Assembly (NCBI RefSeq): GCF_019649055.1
Contig: NW_026570396.1
Span: 124,001-188,000 of the forward strand
Length of the DNA: 64,000 nt
Source of the DNA: Paramacrobiotus metropolitanus
Taxonomy: Eukaryota > Tardigrada > Eutardigrada > Parachela > Macrobiotidae
Reading direction: 5' to 3'
The position numbers and the translations under genes were made by a program. The notes beneath the pieces were generated by a model, which saw nothing but the letters and a program-made list of their open reading frames with translations, did no database searches and was not told where the DNA came from. Below, piece after piece: positions 45,443 to 58,422 of this stretch; the stretch's first letter is position 1, and the number at the start of each line of letters is the position of its first letter.

Positions 45443-47670
45443 ATGGAGAGAAAATGGTTAACTTCATGGGATCTCAAGCAGCTATCTCGGATCTCTGTGG
45501 TGCAGATTATACTAGGAGTCCTGGCGACTTGTTTGATTATGTGGAAAGGGTTCTGTAAGAAATTCACAATTTCACTAAATTGTACGAGATACAGTTTATG
45601 GATGCTTTCTTGGGTTTTCAAATTGGCCGTACAAGACGTCATGCACTCAGCACTACTACCTTAAAACACATAAAATTTTTATTTTTCTCGATATCGTACC
45701 TACCTTGTTATAATTATAGGCTCTATCTAAATTCCTATGATTTAAGCCAATTCAGTTAATTTAAAATTAAAAATGTAGATTCTTGTTTGACTGTAGCGAA
45801 ATAATAATGGTGATACCAGCTTGTAATAATTATTATACAAAAACGATTATCACACCATCGTTATGTAATAATTTGCGTATCGATATGTGCGGTGCCTAGT
45901 TTCGATTTTAAAACCTTAAAAATTTTAACGTCCCATGAATCCGGTTGTCTGTTCTTAACGTAATAATAATAATAATAATGGAATGAGAACCTTTAATAAG
46001 TATCGTAGTACAAGTACAAACTTAGTACCAAAACAGAACGTCATTATAACAGAAAACCTTCCTCTATGCTATCCTGATAGGGGAGCGTACCCATTACACA
46101 AATCGCGTTTGCCCGTTGTATTTGCATAGATATTCGCTGCTATAATATAACAATATAATTAGTAATGTTTATCCATTGACAATCTTATGTTGTTTACTTA
46201 TGTGCCGACCAGACACTGAAGTCCCGTTAATCGGGTTGGCCGCTTGCAATTGCAAAAATTGGCAATACTACTCGTAGAGACCTTCAAGTGGCCACCTATG
46301 TTAAGTCAATGGGCGACGTACCTTCAAGTGGCCAGACATCAGTTATTTGGCCCCAGAACCGATTTTCTTCCCGTTTTTTGGTACAGTATGTTCAGCTCAA
46401 CTTGCTCTTTACAGAGTACTTGAAAATTTCCAAATCGGTTGAACCGTTTTTTAGTTATTTACGTTGAAAAAAACCAGTGACGAAACGCTTAAGCCACGCC
46501 ACGAGAGCCACTACACATGTGCAGGTGCAGCAAGCACTCGCTTTATATGAGCGGATATGAGCACACAGGCAACCGGGATCAAACTATGTCTTAAAAAAGT
46601 CATTAAAATTTACCAAACAAACAGAAATCAAAACAAAAAAAATCACAAATTATTGAGCAAGTGAAAAATCACAGGTTAGTGAAAATAAAAATTGACAGGT
46701 TAATAGACACCGATTAGCAGTACGACAATGTGCTCATATCCGCTCATATAAAGCGAGTGCTTGCTGCACCCGCACATGTGTGGTTGATAAGTGAAATAAG
46801 CTGGCGTAGTGTAGTGGCTCTCGTGGCGTGGCTTAAGCGTTTCGTCACTGGTTTTTTTCAACGTAAATAACTAAAAAACGGTTCAACCGATTTGGAAATT
46901 TTCAAGTACTCTGTGAAGAGCAAGTTTAGCTGAACACGCTGTACCAAAAAACGGGAAGAAAATCGGTTCTGGGGCCAAATAACTGATGCCTGGCCACTTG
47001 AAGGTATGTCGTCCATTGACTTAACATAGGTGGCCACTTGAAGGTCTCTACGGGTAGATAGATATAAAATACTATATAGAGAGATATAAAATGCCTTCAT
47101 TAACCATCAGTTCTTATCGTTGAAGGTTATAGCGATTATCGATATTCCCGCTTTGTTCTGGCAAGGGCGATCGAATATGTAAGCATAACTGAACCCGGCA
47201 GCGCTATCATTGGCCAGCACGCCATCATGCGATCCCGCTCCGGAAAATCACCGACGGCCTGGTTCCTGGCTGGAATCGTATTAAACGTCTCCGTGTTGAC
47301 AGTTAGCATCATAGCGGTTTTCATGATCATAGGACGGCTGCTCTCTCTGCCGGAGGAACTTGTGCTGGACGATATTATGTGGCTAAACCGCATTATTCCG
47401 ATTGCCCTCGGCCTATTGACAATAATCATTACCTACTGCGCTTTAAGGATCAACGTACGCTGCTTTGCTGCTGCTCATATCGACAAAGCGTTGAGCATGG
47501 TCGGGAATGCAGCGCAGGAATGCCGGGTGGAGATGGTGGCGAATGAGACGCCCAGCGAAAGCCACGTTCAACTGACACTTTTACACAGCCTGCCGCCACC
47601 GACGTATGAAGACGTTATAAACGCTGGACAAAATCATCATGACGAACAAGAATATCGACGGGCCGGCTGA
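45443..47670 (+). CDS. T4: tetraspan membrane protein with PPxY tail
   Basis: Exon 1 is 45443-45554 (donor TTCT|gtaaga) and exon 2 is 47126-47670 (acceptor gttgaag); phase 1, 218 codons, uninterrupted. Exon 1 begins MERKWL, with a single membrane segment (VVQIILGVLATCLIMW). Exon 2 starts YSDYRYSRFVLARAIE, parallel to T8 YGSQPDLRFVMSRALE. The second membrane segment is altered (SITEPGSAIIG instead of a Leu-rich stretch), so this copy may have three strong membrane spans. The tail contains PPPTYEDVI. The AAG acceptor is weak and the intron contains a 0.78 kb foldback element. Confidence 0.7.
46274..47051. mobile_element. 0.78 kb foldback element in the T4 intron
   Basis: Left gtagagaccttcaagtggcc, gacgtaccttcaagtggcc, accgattttcttcccgtttt, ttaagccacgcc and gcactcgctttatatgagcg are repeated inverted on the right, ending ggccacttgaaggtctctac. 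Arms are ~280 bp and well conserved. It ends 74 bp before the exon 2 acceptor. Confidence 0.85.
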
Positions 47671-49540
47671 ATAATTTAGAAGTTCACCTACCTAGATCTT
47701 GTTTTCATGATTCAGGCACGGGCTAACTATCGAAACGCGCTAAGAAAATCTTTCTGTATGTTATAGCGTTCCAAGCGAATTGCCATTTATAAGTGGTCTT
47801 TAATCTTTTGTGCTGCTTTCATGCGTTAGACAGAACAGATGTTATGCAGACTGCGCAGTCTTTATCTTGGCTCAGTACGTACTGTGAGTGTGTACGGTGT
47901 AGGTAATTTCTTATCGGTTTTGTTGTTTAACACTGGGTGCTCCGTTTGTTTGAGGACAACTTCATATTGCCGATGCATGCCGACTTTTAGAAATTATTTG
48001 TAGATGCGTACAAATGGTTGTAATGGCCACCTGTAGCACAAATCATTTTGTCCTCTAGAACAACGCAATATTACGAAAAATCGTTTTTCAGTGCGCAGGA
48101 AAGCGAAGTTGTAGTAAATTGAATAGGTAATCAAGACATTCGTTTTCGGTATAGCTACGCTGCAAACGAGATATTGCGCAACGATCCAGAAACCGGAACC
48201 TTCACGCTCGCCTTGCGATTGCTTCATAAGTGCAACGAATTGATTTCGATTGTTAAAAATTGATTAAGTACTTGAGCAGCTGGCGACAGTTACACTATCT
48301 GCACTTTAGTTTTTAGAAAATGAACCGGGGCCTCTTCTCGCAGTTCGCAGCCCCTGGTGATACGCCCACTATAATACTGTAATTCAGCCAGCATCCAATT
48401 TTATTGAAATTTCCCATTCACAGTACGTTAAGTTCTGTATGTTTGGTCAACATTTCACTCTTCGCGCATCAGCAACTTGTTTTCAACATTTATATTTGGT
48501 GATATATTCCAGTAGTTTGTACTCACACATTGCTGTCAAACCAAATCGGTATGTCGCCAAAACCTCGATCACTTTGCTGAAAAAAAAGCCAAAAGGGAAA
48601 GAAAATTTTTGTAACGATCTGCTACGATACAGCAAAGTAACTGCTGTTGTACAATTTCTGCAAATTCTGTTTTGCTGTGCTTGCGGGTATTTGGAGGCAG
48701 CAAGAAGATTCTTTACAAACCGCAACCCAGAACGTGCAACTCGTCGGTCGTTTTTTATTTAACTATTCCATCCTTCCACTGTAAATCCTGGCAAATTACA
48801 GACTTCTGATCCGACACCTGTCAACAAAAATTAAAAATTATTAAACATTATCTGAATAAAACCGCAGGATTATCGCTAAGAGAACATGTGGTGGAAACGT
48901 TTACAGAAATGCAACAAATCAGCAAGCGAAAGCCAAGTGAAGTGGGCTGTTTTTTGTCGGGTCCTCGCGTGTGCATATTTCAAGTGCAAGATTACCTGAA
49001 ACCAACCAGAAAGCTGGAAAAAGTGAGCAAAATTTAAAGAAAATACTTTGCTGACCACTCGAAATGGCACCTTAATCCGGTTTCTCCCTTTACCAAGAGC
49101 CGCTAGCATAATTCATATTTAAGCCGCCCGGAATCTGGTTCAGACATCGGTGTTACGATAAAGTAGCTTGTTGTGCCTAGTAATGATGTTGCCGTTGACA
49201 GTTCTTCTATTCCTCGGCATTATGCCGAACGTTTTGACATTGAAAATTTCCGGGAAACTCGATTAATATTGTCCCGCTGATTTTCCTGACCCGACGCTGA
49301 TGGAATATTCTTACGAGGTGACACTTTATACTAGTCTAACAGGGGATGAACGGCTAGTTCACCCCTGTGCGCGAACAGAAACGGAAACTGAACGCCAACA
49401 CACTGCACACTTTATCGCTCTCACATACAACACATCAAAGGCCTCCGCAGCACCTTGCTGCGGGGCCAAAAGGGAAAAGCATCCAGCTCAGACGACGAAA
49501 TCTAGCAACTGAAGAATCTACCAGATTTAGAATCTGGTAG
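47671..49540. other. gene-less stretch
   Basis: No gene recognised. A possible signal-peptide-like ORF at 49183-49266 (MMLPLTVLLFLG) ends in a stop without a good donor. 49513-49542 is a short hairpin (atctaccagattt and inverse). Confidence 0.35.
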
Positions 49541-51181
49541 ATGGAGAAAACACGGCAAAAACAGCAAAACAACCTAGCAGCCGCCAGTGCGCGGGTGAAC
49601 GGAGAGGCCACTCCTCCTTACACTAGTAACCGGAAACGGGACAAATTTTCCGGAACCAGGTTTTTGTTATTCTTTGTACTTTTCGCAGTGCTCGCTCAGT
49701 CGCACGGAACGAGATGAACTGTTTACGAAGATAGCGGCTACAGATTACAGTGACTGTAATAAGCCGAAGATTGCCGAACTGAGTACCGCATCAACGGAAT
49801 CCGGAAGTGCTGTCAATGCAACGTACCATGTCAGTTACACTGTAGGTCGTTACACTGTAGGTCTACCCATACAGTGCAGGCTATTTACGCTATTATACTT
49901 CGGACTTATGTACTGCTGTTGTTCATTACTCCGGGACGAATGACTGCCTCCTCAACTAAGTTTCCGATGCAGTGTTTTTTTCGATCCTGCTGACCGCATA
50001 CTTCCCAGTCACAGCTGTAATAAAGGCCTTTCATCATGTGCCAAAGCTACAAATTCGATTTTAGCGCTGAATAAGCTATCCAAGCTAAAATGCTTAAGAT
50101 GCTTCGTTTTTACTTATCGCCTGAAAAGTGTTGGTATGGACCGTATGGTCGTTCTGCTTGTTTAGTGTTCCCGCCCCGTCAAGCCTATGTGCTCTCCAGA
50201 AACGTGCTCGGAAAAGCCGAGGGACGCTACGTGTACCCCCGACAGGGACTGTGCGTGTTGCCCGGATATTTACAGAGAAATGGCATGTGAATATAAGATG
50301 TACGCTCTGAGCCGTTTCTGGAAGACTTGCAAATCGCCAAATGATGAATTACCGAAGTTGGAGACGATCAACAGGGACGATATCAATGACAAGAGCTATT
50401 TATATGATTTTGACGGGAACTGGACCCAAACACCCGGCTATGTTCGTGATCCAAAGAAACCAGGGACAAGTAAGTGAAGTGACATCGTAATTCCACCATG
50501 AAACATGCGCACATTTGTGTATTTCACTAATAAGTTATACAGTACATTTTTTATTTCCGCTACATTTTGTTAGCGCTTAAACGCGTAGCCACCTAATTCT
50601 AAGCGTAAGATTGTGTGGGTCAGCCAACACAAGTGGCTGGAACACCGGTTGTTTGAGTGAATGACGGAAAAAGGATTATAGGGTACTAAACTAGTTTTAA
50701 GTAACACTGGCTTCAATTAGAATTCAAGCTGATTAACTACAAAGTCACGTCTAAAACGGTACACTATAATAGTACGCCTTTATTGACAGCTATACCGTAC
50801 TGTGACGAGGGTAGACCGAGCATGGTCATCCACCCCTGCTGCACGTCGCCGCTCTTGGTGAATATCTTTTACTCTGCTGCCTGCGTCCAAAAGGTCATCT
50901 GTGGAACCCATCCCGAACAGGCTGTGCTGTTCAAGTTTGCGCGGGGTGCCTGGCCCAGTGCGCAGGTCGAATCTTGGTCGGGGCTGCTCAACGACGCCTG
51001 GGACAGGCGACAGGCACATGGTCCAGAATACTTGAACATAGCGATTACCATGTTAGATAACTGCCTGAACGCAACAGACCATGCTGATGCCTCCGTTGTA
51101 ACCAAGGAGCAGTGTGATCGCTGTAAGGCACCGAAGGAAGTGATGACACTGTTCGCGATGGGGTACACAGTGGTGCTGTAG
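49541..51181 (+). CDS. Cys-rich secreted or type II membrane protein, unknown
   Basis: A three-exon model: 49541-49829 (donor CAT|gtcagt), 50166-50469 (acceptor gtttag, donor ACAA|gtaagt) and 50790-51181 (acceptor ttgacag). Junction phases match (0, then 1). Exon 1 starts MEKTRQKQQ, has a basic stretch, then a membrane or signal-anchor segment (RFLLFFVLFAVLAQ) near residues 37-50. A one-base shift between 49655 and 49715 is needed to reach the rest of exon 1, and the exons sum to one base over a codon multiple. Exons 2 and 3 contain about 18 cysteines (CSPETC, CACC, HPCC, CDRC) and N-glycosylation sites, so they face outside. I do not recognise a domain. Exons 2-3 are better supported than exon 1. 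Confidence 0.55.
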
Positions 51182-52791
51182 AAAGGCGTAGCCAGGTTCG
51201 GACAACTTCTTCAAAACTCTGGATACGGCCGCCGCCAACGGATTGCATAAGCTGTCGCCCTTTCCTGGCTGTAATGTTCATCTCGCTAATTCGTTAAAAA
51301 CTCTCAATCACAGCAAAACTCATAAAATATTCCTTCAGCAGCGTTAAAACTCGTCCTTGCTTCAGAATTTTAGAAATCTGTATTTAGATGGCTCTATGGT
51401 TTGCTGGTTTAACGTCCGAGCATAAACAATTTCGGCGTTTGAATTAAAATTCCCCCCTCCCCTGGAATCAACGCCCCGTGACGTCTAACAAATTTCGGCG
51501 CATTCGTTTTTTTAGTTTGTTGTGCTGCTAAGTTGGACCACAACCATGGGCGTTATTAATGTTGCTGTTGCTAATACGTATGTAATTCATGGGTAATAAC
51601 ACGAATCTGATTAAAACCGAAACGTCATTAAGCGCGCTATACATTTGAAACATTTGAAACCCCCTCCCCGCAACAAACACTTCTTGTGGTTTCAACCGCC
51701 CTCACTCGATACACTGAAAAAGGCCTAAGTAGAGCGTTTGCATCGGCTTTACGGCATAATGCGCAACGTAAAGTTGGCTGTTTTATAGAGCCAAGGCAGT
51801 GCCGCTCTACACTAGTACAGGCTTCTGGCGAAGCTATACACTATAGCTTCGCAGCCTTCGCCAGAAGCCTATACTACTGTAGAGCGGCACTGGCCAAGGT
51901 CTTCTTTCTCCATCACCACCAAAATATGGGCATCCAGCCGCAATATATACTCTTACATCAAGGGTGAAGCGGTTTTCTCTCAGTATGTGCAAACTTTTGA
52001 TCTGATTTTAATTAAAATTAGGAATTGTTGCAGGTTTTCTAAGCTGAACACTTTATTTAATTTCACTTATAACGTTGTTTGTCCAACTCTGTACAGACAT
52101 CTAACATTGCAATTAAAATAGAGAATATCCTAGGTTAGATGTTAGGAATTGAAACCTATAACTCGGAACTAAAAACGAGATTGTTTGGATTAGATTTGGT
52201 TTAGATTGCACGTTAAGTTACTCGGTAAAACTGGCCGCCGAAAGCCGGTAAACCGGAAGTATTTCGAAGGTCATGGCGAATAATTGTAACACAACACCCT
52301 GCTCCATTGTACTGTATGTACATAGTTTGGTTATTCAAACGCACGATTTTACACGCGAAAAACACCCGCTAGCGCACTGTTTAAATAGTTTGTAGATGAC
52401 CTCTTATCAGCGAACGCAAAAGCAAACAAAACCGATTAGCAGAATGGCTGCCGTAGTCTGCTCATTACGGAAACGTACGCAGATAACAGATTTAACCCAA
52501 CATTTGCTGCGCTTGCCGTTTAGAAATAACGTTATCAAATAGCAAATGCTATGGGTTAGCAGACATGCTCTGGTAGCGAAGACTGCGGTCAGATTTCTTA
52601 GTAATAGGATGGGCTTATCGTTAACGGCGTTATTTGTTGTTTATCAAATTTCTGTTGACGCAAACCGGTGTAGAGGACCGCTTTCAGCATACATTGTTCA
52701 GTCAGGTGAAAAGAAAAATTTCCGAAGTTGATTGCCTACCGGCAATTTGCCAGTTAGTTAGATCAATTTTATGATCTCCACAAAAACTGTC
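51182..52791. other. gene-less spacer with a 109 bp palindrome
   Basis: At 51791-51899 the words ccaaggcagtgccgctctac and aggcttctggcgaagctata recur inverted, with a small internal duplication of the gcttcgca/gccttcgc step. No gene seen elsewhere. Confidence 0.5.
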
Positions 52792-53877
52792 ATGGAAGGA
52801 AAATGGTTGGCTACCTCAGCACTCCGTAAGTTATTTTGGATTACTATTGTGGAAATTGTATTGGGGTTGATTTGGAGCGCCTTCGAAGTGTGGAATATAA
52901 TACGTAAGAGACTCTCAGGTTTGTTAGTCATATCGGAAGATCCTGCCTGCTGGGGCTAAACATTTTAAGATTTTTCTAAACATTTTGAGATAAACATTTT
53001 AAGATTTTTATGTATGAAATTTATTATGGTAGCGTTTCAAAAGACCACTAGGTTCTCACAGCGGGCTTCTCTACTTCTCTTGACAATAAGTATCTACGAA
53101 GTTTTGAAAATGTAAAAGCTTTAAATTCTTTCTACATGAACTTCAATTTTTTGTTCAGTTAGAGCTCATCAAAACAAACACTTAAGTATTTCCTAATAGT
53201 ACCAGATTTTTGGCGTATGATGTAGCTGTCGTGTGATTGTCTGACTGAGATGAGTGAGATCGTAATCCATACACGATGGTTTACATTTTATTCGCATCCG
53301 TGCATACACGCAAGCTTTGTCTGCTGTGACATACCGGCGTCATAAATTTCCTATGATGTACTTTGTAGGTACAGGCGACCAGATAAATTTCGAATATATG
53401 CTGTATAAGACGGTGGATGTAACCACGGCCGTAATCCTACTCTGCACGGGTATCACCGGACAGCACGCCATTCGCCGGTCCCGCGCTGGGATTCCACAAG
53501 CCACCGTGTTCTTATGGGAAATTTTACTAAACGTCATTGTACTGACGCACTCCAGCATTACGGTGTTCTTCCAAGTAGTTTGGCAGACCCGCAGATTTCT
53601 GCGCCGTGACGAATTTGTCTTGGATGAACTTATGTGGACTTATAATGTTGTTCCGATCGTTCTCGGCTTGGTGATCATGGGCACCACGTACCGCGCCATA
53701 AAGATCTGCAATCGCTGTTACAGGGTTGTTTGCGTAGATAAAGCTTTCACCATGGCCGACGAAGAGGAGGAATTCGGAGAGGAACGGGGAATGGACGAGG
53801 TGGCTGCTGAAGAGCGCCTTTCGCAGGCAGTTTCATGCGGGCCACCACCGGCTTACGAAGACGTTATAAACGGTTAG
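52792..53877 (+). CDS. T5: tetraspan membrane protein with PPxY tail
   Basis: Exon 1 is 52792-52903 (MEGKWL start; donor ATAC|gtaaga) and exon 2 is 53369-53877 (acceptor actttgtag); phase 1, 206 codons. An upstream in-frame ATG exists at 52771, but the MEGKWL start is the one shared with paralogues. Membrane segments are at about residues 13-33, 50-68, 84-106 and 126-146, then an acidic tail with PPPAYEDVI at the end. Conserved family words: VEIVLG, ILLCTGI, RRSRAG, FLWEILLNVIVLT, VVPIVLGLVIMGTTYRA. This is the cleanest member and a good reference for the family. Confidence 0.8.
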
Positions 53878-54785
53878 GACATACCGTGCAGACGAAATTT
53901 CAACTACCACCAGAACGAAAAGAATATCGACCGGTTTTCTGAGGAATCCAAGGGAAGTCTTCGAGAATATCGAAAATTTCTGCTGTAGCAAGACTGACTT
54001 AGTTTCGTTACCAAATTACGGCCACATTCCCTGTTGCTTTAGAATTATTTATGAGTTCGACTATTACTCGGCTTGTGAGGAAATGCTATGTAACTTGCCA
54101 TATGTACAGACATATTTCACCCGAAGGAAGAAATTCGGTACAATACCTAATGCCACATTCCCACATGATAACATCCTTGTAGTAATCGTTTGGCTACAAC
54201 CAGTTTTACTGCTTCCATACATAATTTAATGTCTGTACATGTGCGAAAGGAACCGAAAATCAAATTTTCACGTGGTACAGTATTATATCTGACCTGTTTT
54301 CTGTCCATCAACCGCAACAAACCAAGTGTTCGATTTAAAAAATCCCTCAGGTGCAAAAGCCAATACATATGGAAGTCAGTGGGAGTTTCTACTGTCTGTA
54401 TCTGTCTTTCTGTGAATGAGTGGCGGCAGTACGTACCAGAGGTCACTGCGATCACCATGCAAAAAGGAGTGATCAAACAGAAAACAATACCTTTCAAGCC
54501 ATGGTGTGATAACAAACACAATACCCTTTGCCTCGCGTACATTTACTTTCATATCTGTCCTCGTACCTTTTACAGCAAGACCTGATTGTTTCATTTTGAC
54601 TGATTACATGTTAGTCATCTGTCGTGGAATGCAGCAGCCTTCTAGTCCACTTTCATTATAAATAATCTGAAGATGCCTAATTTCTGTCAAAACAGTTTAT
54701 GCAGAAGAAATTCAGTCAAACTCCGAAAGCCCTTCCTTTTATCGACAACGCTTGAAACGTACCACAACTTTTGTCATTCCTGAGC
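53878..54785. other. T5-T6 spacer, partly duplicated
   Basis: 54440-54500 (atcaccatgcaaaaaggagt, gatcaaac-gaaaaca) resembles 56745-56790 upstream of T7, so part of the promoter-distal flank was copied with the gene. Overlapping 131-codon ORFs on both strands here are not supported as genes. Confidence 0.45.
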
Positions 54786-56188
54786 ATGGAGGAGAAATGG
54801 CTAATCCTGCCGGGTCTGCGCCAGTTGTATTGGATCTCTATAGGTGAAATATTGCTGGGCTTGATGACAATTGCTGCGGTTACCTGGAATTTAATCGGTA
54901 AAAGAGTTACAGTAAGACAGTACCTATAAAATTTGTCATAGTGACTCTTTAATATGTAATTCTTTCTATTTACTGCAAGGTAATCGAATTTATTCGTGTC
55001 AAAGACCTCATATCATCGTTTTGTTTTCAAACTGCAGTTGCAGATTTATTAAAGAAGGTTATCTTGTAGTCTTGTACGTATTTCTGATTTCATATATGTA
55101 CATATTATACTTATATGAAACCTTCACTTTCGCGCATAAGAAAGACAGTTTGCATTGCTTTATCTCGCAATAAGAAAAAGATATTTGTATTCTTGCATTT
55201 TTCGAAAACCTTTTGTGCGCGCCAAGTTCTGTTGCTAAAATAATAGGGCAAAGTAAAATAGACAAGACGTTTAACCGTATAGTCGTCCACCAAAAGCTAG
55301 ATTATTATAAGACCTTCTTACAATATTAGTTACAATCTTTTTAAAATCTTCTATGCTAAAAGCGCATCGCAGTGAAGAGAAAGCTTAACAAAATCCTTAC
55401 TTCGATAAATCTTATACTGTATAGTGTATATAGTAATGGGCTTCCAACACATTACAGTCAAATACGTGGACTGCCCGCTTTTAAAACGGCTTTATTTTAT
55501 TTATCGGGGAGCCCAGATGTGCGACTGTAATTTGTTGGGAGCCCATATGTAAGATTTACCGAAGTATTCATGGCGTTTTTGGAAAATAAAAAAATTTCAA
55601 AATTTCTTAAAATGTAGGGAAGATGACAGAAACTGCATTTGCCGTTCATTGCACTTTACATTCAATATCATCGCTATTCCAGGAATTTCCAATCACGCTA
55701 GCCTCATGGCGCTGCTTCTAATCGAATTAAACGAAATGTTTGTCCTACTCAGCACCGGAATCCTTGGACAGGTCGTGGTAAAGCGATCGCGCGCGGGATC
55801 AGTCCGTGCCACCATGTTCCTTTGGACGGCCTTATTAAACGTCGTCATGCTAGTGATATCCAGCAAAGATGTGTTGGCGATCATAGCAGATGTAACCGTT
55901 AGTATCCACGGAGGAGAAATGCGATGGTATTCTGGTTGGAATCTTTGGATGTACCTTGTATTTCCGGTTACGACTGGCCTTCTGATTCTGGGATTCGCGT
56001 ATCGTGCTGTGAGGATTTCTTTACGCTGCCACGCCTCAGTGTACAAGGACGATATTTTAGTTCACTATCGTCTGGTCGACAATGCAGAGCAGCCCTACCA
56101 GCGTTCTTTGGCAGCGTATGAAACGGTCACCGAAAACAGTAATCGGCAGTCGCTCATAGCCAGTTCACCCTATGTCTACGAAGACTAA
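54786..56188 (+). CDS. T6: tetraspan membrane protein, PPxY lost
   Basis: Exon 1 is 54786-54897 (MEEKWL; donor ATCG|gtaaaa) and exon 2 is 55683-56188 (acceptor gctattccag); phase 1, 205 codons, open. Membrane segments follow the family pattern (IGEILLGLM, MFVLLSTGIL, ATMFLWTALLNVVMLVIS, VFPVTTGLLILGFAYRAV). The tail ends SSPYVYED, where the first proline of PPxY is replaced; whether it still binds WW domains is unclear. The protein otherwise looks intact. Confidence 0.75.
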
Positions 56189-57139
56189 AATCTAAAACCA
56201 AGAGATCTTCGAAATTTCCACGTAATCCTTAATTGACTGATCATCTAATCAGAAACTCCACCTGTTACGTTTGACCTGCTTCGAATTCGGATAGCAGGCT
56301 TCAATAATACTGTATTAGAATTTTTGCGTTTTTGCTGCCGTTGACCGACGCTAAGATTTGAAGTTTTTACCGGAAGTAAGAAATATCTTTCCATGTGTAA
56401 AAACTGTCGTATATATCGATTAAACTTACTAAATTTTTGGGTTCTTAGGTCACTAAATTTTCGAAAGGCCTCCGAGAGGAGTGCATAAAACTTGTGCAAA
56501 TAAAGAAAGAAACGGAATATTTGTTTTACGTTAAGCGTATTTGGTGCATGCTCCATCAATGGAACTCCAAGAATGATCTACCTATTTTATCCAAGCTCAC
56601 TCTTTGTTAAGAAGCAGACAAGGAAAAAGATGGAAAACCGTTGTGCCCGCATTCGTCACTGTCTGTAGTTTATGCAAATTATGCAAGTTTATGCAAGTTT
56701 GTGCAAATTATACAGCACCGCATAGTACATGCCATTAGTTTTTGTAATCACCATGCAAAGGAGGTGTAATCAAATAAAAAACAGTGCCAGGCATTCATGC
56801 GACAGCACAACAATGAAATGCCCGGCATGTAATCATTACCAGTACCCGTATCTTTCATGATAGGTTGGGCTTATCGCATTTACGTTTCACCGTATGTTTT
56901 ACATACAGAGTACAGCATATCTTTTACAAATAACGGCTTGCAATTCACTTTCATCATGATAATTCATCCGTACAAAGTTTGTTTCAATAGATGTAGTGAT
57001 TAACGCGGAGGGGTCCACTTATTTGAAATTCCAAGTCTTTCCGCAGAGTAGAAAATATACTAAACAACGCTATATAGGCGTTAAACGTTAGAAATGTTAT
57101 CGGCGGGTAGCGACCTTCAAAAGAATTAGGTAAACAAAC
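56189..57139. other. T6-T7 spacer
   Basis: No gene seen apart from the duplicated segment near 56745. 56665-56710 has short atgcaaatt/tgcaagttt repeats. Confidence 0.35.
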
Positions 57140-58422
57140 ATGCAGGTGCCACGGTTAAACCTACGATTGAGACAGTTGTTTCAAATTTTTATTGTGGAAA
57201 TTTGCTTGGGGCTGCTGACGATTACCTATAATTTCTGGAAAGCTAACGGTAAGAAATTCACAATCAGTCAAACTGCAGAAACTTTATAAGTGTTGTAAAA
57301 TCAATTCACTTACTGTTATTTCGTATTTCACATTATGGGGAAACTGCAAAGTATTTCGCCGTTTTATATTGTATGATTTATACAACATGCAAAATATACG
57401 TTCGTACCGCGCACGCGATACGAGTGCTTAATATTGATACGTATCTATGGAAGATTTTGATACTGTGCATACTACGTAGGTTCTACATGGAATGCAATAT
57501 GATTGTAAGATATTGGTAGCAAACAGGTATATGTAATAATGTTTCGTGGAGAAATTTAAGTTTGCATTTTGAAAGATGCATGTTAACACAATGTGCTACT
57601 GTCATATTTGACTTTTTTTAGTACATATGAGCACAGTCGACAACTTCATACAGCTATGCACTAAGGGTATAACAAAAGCGCTGTTCATAACTGAAACGAG
57701 CAACGTTTTGCAGCTAATCGAATTATTAAGAATTCCCTATTTAGCACCTTTGAACGGCAATATGTTGTTTTTCCCGAACTTGGTAACGCGTATGACAACT
57801 GTTGTAATTATTCCATGAATCGTACCGCCACTGAATTCACACGGTGCAGCAGATTTCGATCAGAAGATTAGAGGTGCTATGTACGTAATTGCTAAACACC
57901 GCATTTATATAATATTATGTATTGTAGTTTGTCTTGATAGCAGCTGTTGTTCCAGGCTCTCTGTTCCTGGCGCGTGTGATACCCCAGTTAGCCGGAAGCG
58001 CGGTTCTGCTTGCCACCGGCACTGCGGGACTGTTCGTCATTAGGCAAACACGCGCATCCTTCGATGCCAGCATATTCTTGTCACCGGCCGGCCTGAACAT
58101 TGTCGTGCTAACGCTCTTCATGGAAGATGTGGGGTACATCCTTCAGGAAGGCCTCACCCGCGTCATCTCCGGTCAAATGGAATGGTCTTGCCAAGTGGAT
58201 ATGTGGATGTACTTAATATTCCCGGTTATCACCGACCTTCTAGTTGCAGGATTTGCGTTCCTTGCTGTATGCAAAACCGTAAACTACCTCGACGATGTCG
58301 TCGATGAGTACCAGGAGGATATAATGATCCGCGATCATCTAGCCCCCAACGCATTTCCTCCATACACACGGGCCGTGACAACGGATGAAACCGCCGCCGG
58401 GCATACGAATAAGCAACCGTAA
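57140..58422 (+). CDS. T7: divergent tetraspan family member without PPxY
   Basis: Exon 1 is 57140-57248 (MQVPRLNLRLRQL; donor AACG|gtaaga) and exon 2 is 57956-58422 (acceptor gttgttccag); phase 1, 191 codons, open. Four hydrophobic segments are kept (VEICLGLLTI, AGSAVLLATGTAGLFVI, ASIFLSPAGLNIVVLTLF, MYLIFPVITDLLVAGFAFLAV). The MEGKW start and the basic RRSR loop are changed. The tail has FPPYTRAV, which is not a PPxY, and ends shortly after. It pairs most closely with T6 in the loop after segment three (GQMEW and GEMRW, then a W-MYL motif). Confidence 0.7.

Noticed and set aside
45961-45978. Short TAA microsatellite
   Set aside because: Six units of a trinucleotide; common and uninformative.
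49183-49266. Signal-peptide-like ORF (MMLPLTVLLFLG) as first exon of the Cys-rich gene
   Set aside because: No usable donor before its stop; the 49541 start gives exact phases with later exons.
54147-54594. Opposed 131-codon ORFs between T5 and T6
   Set aside because: Both strands open by chance; composition and homology to the T6-T7 spacer indicate noncoding flank.
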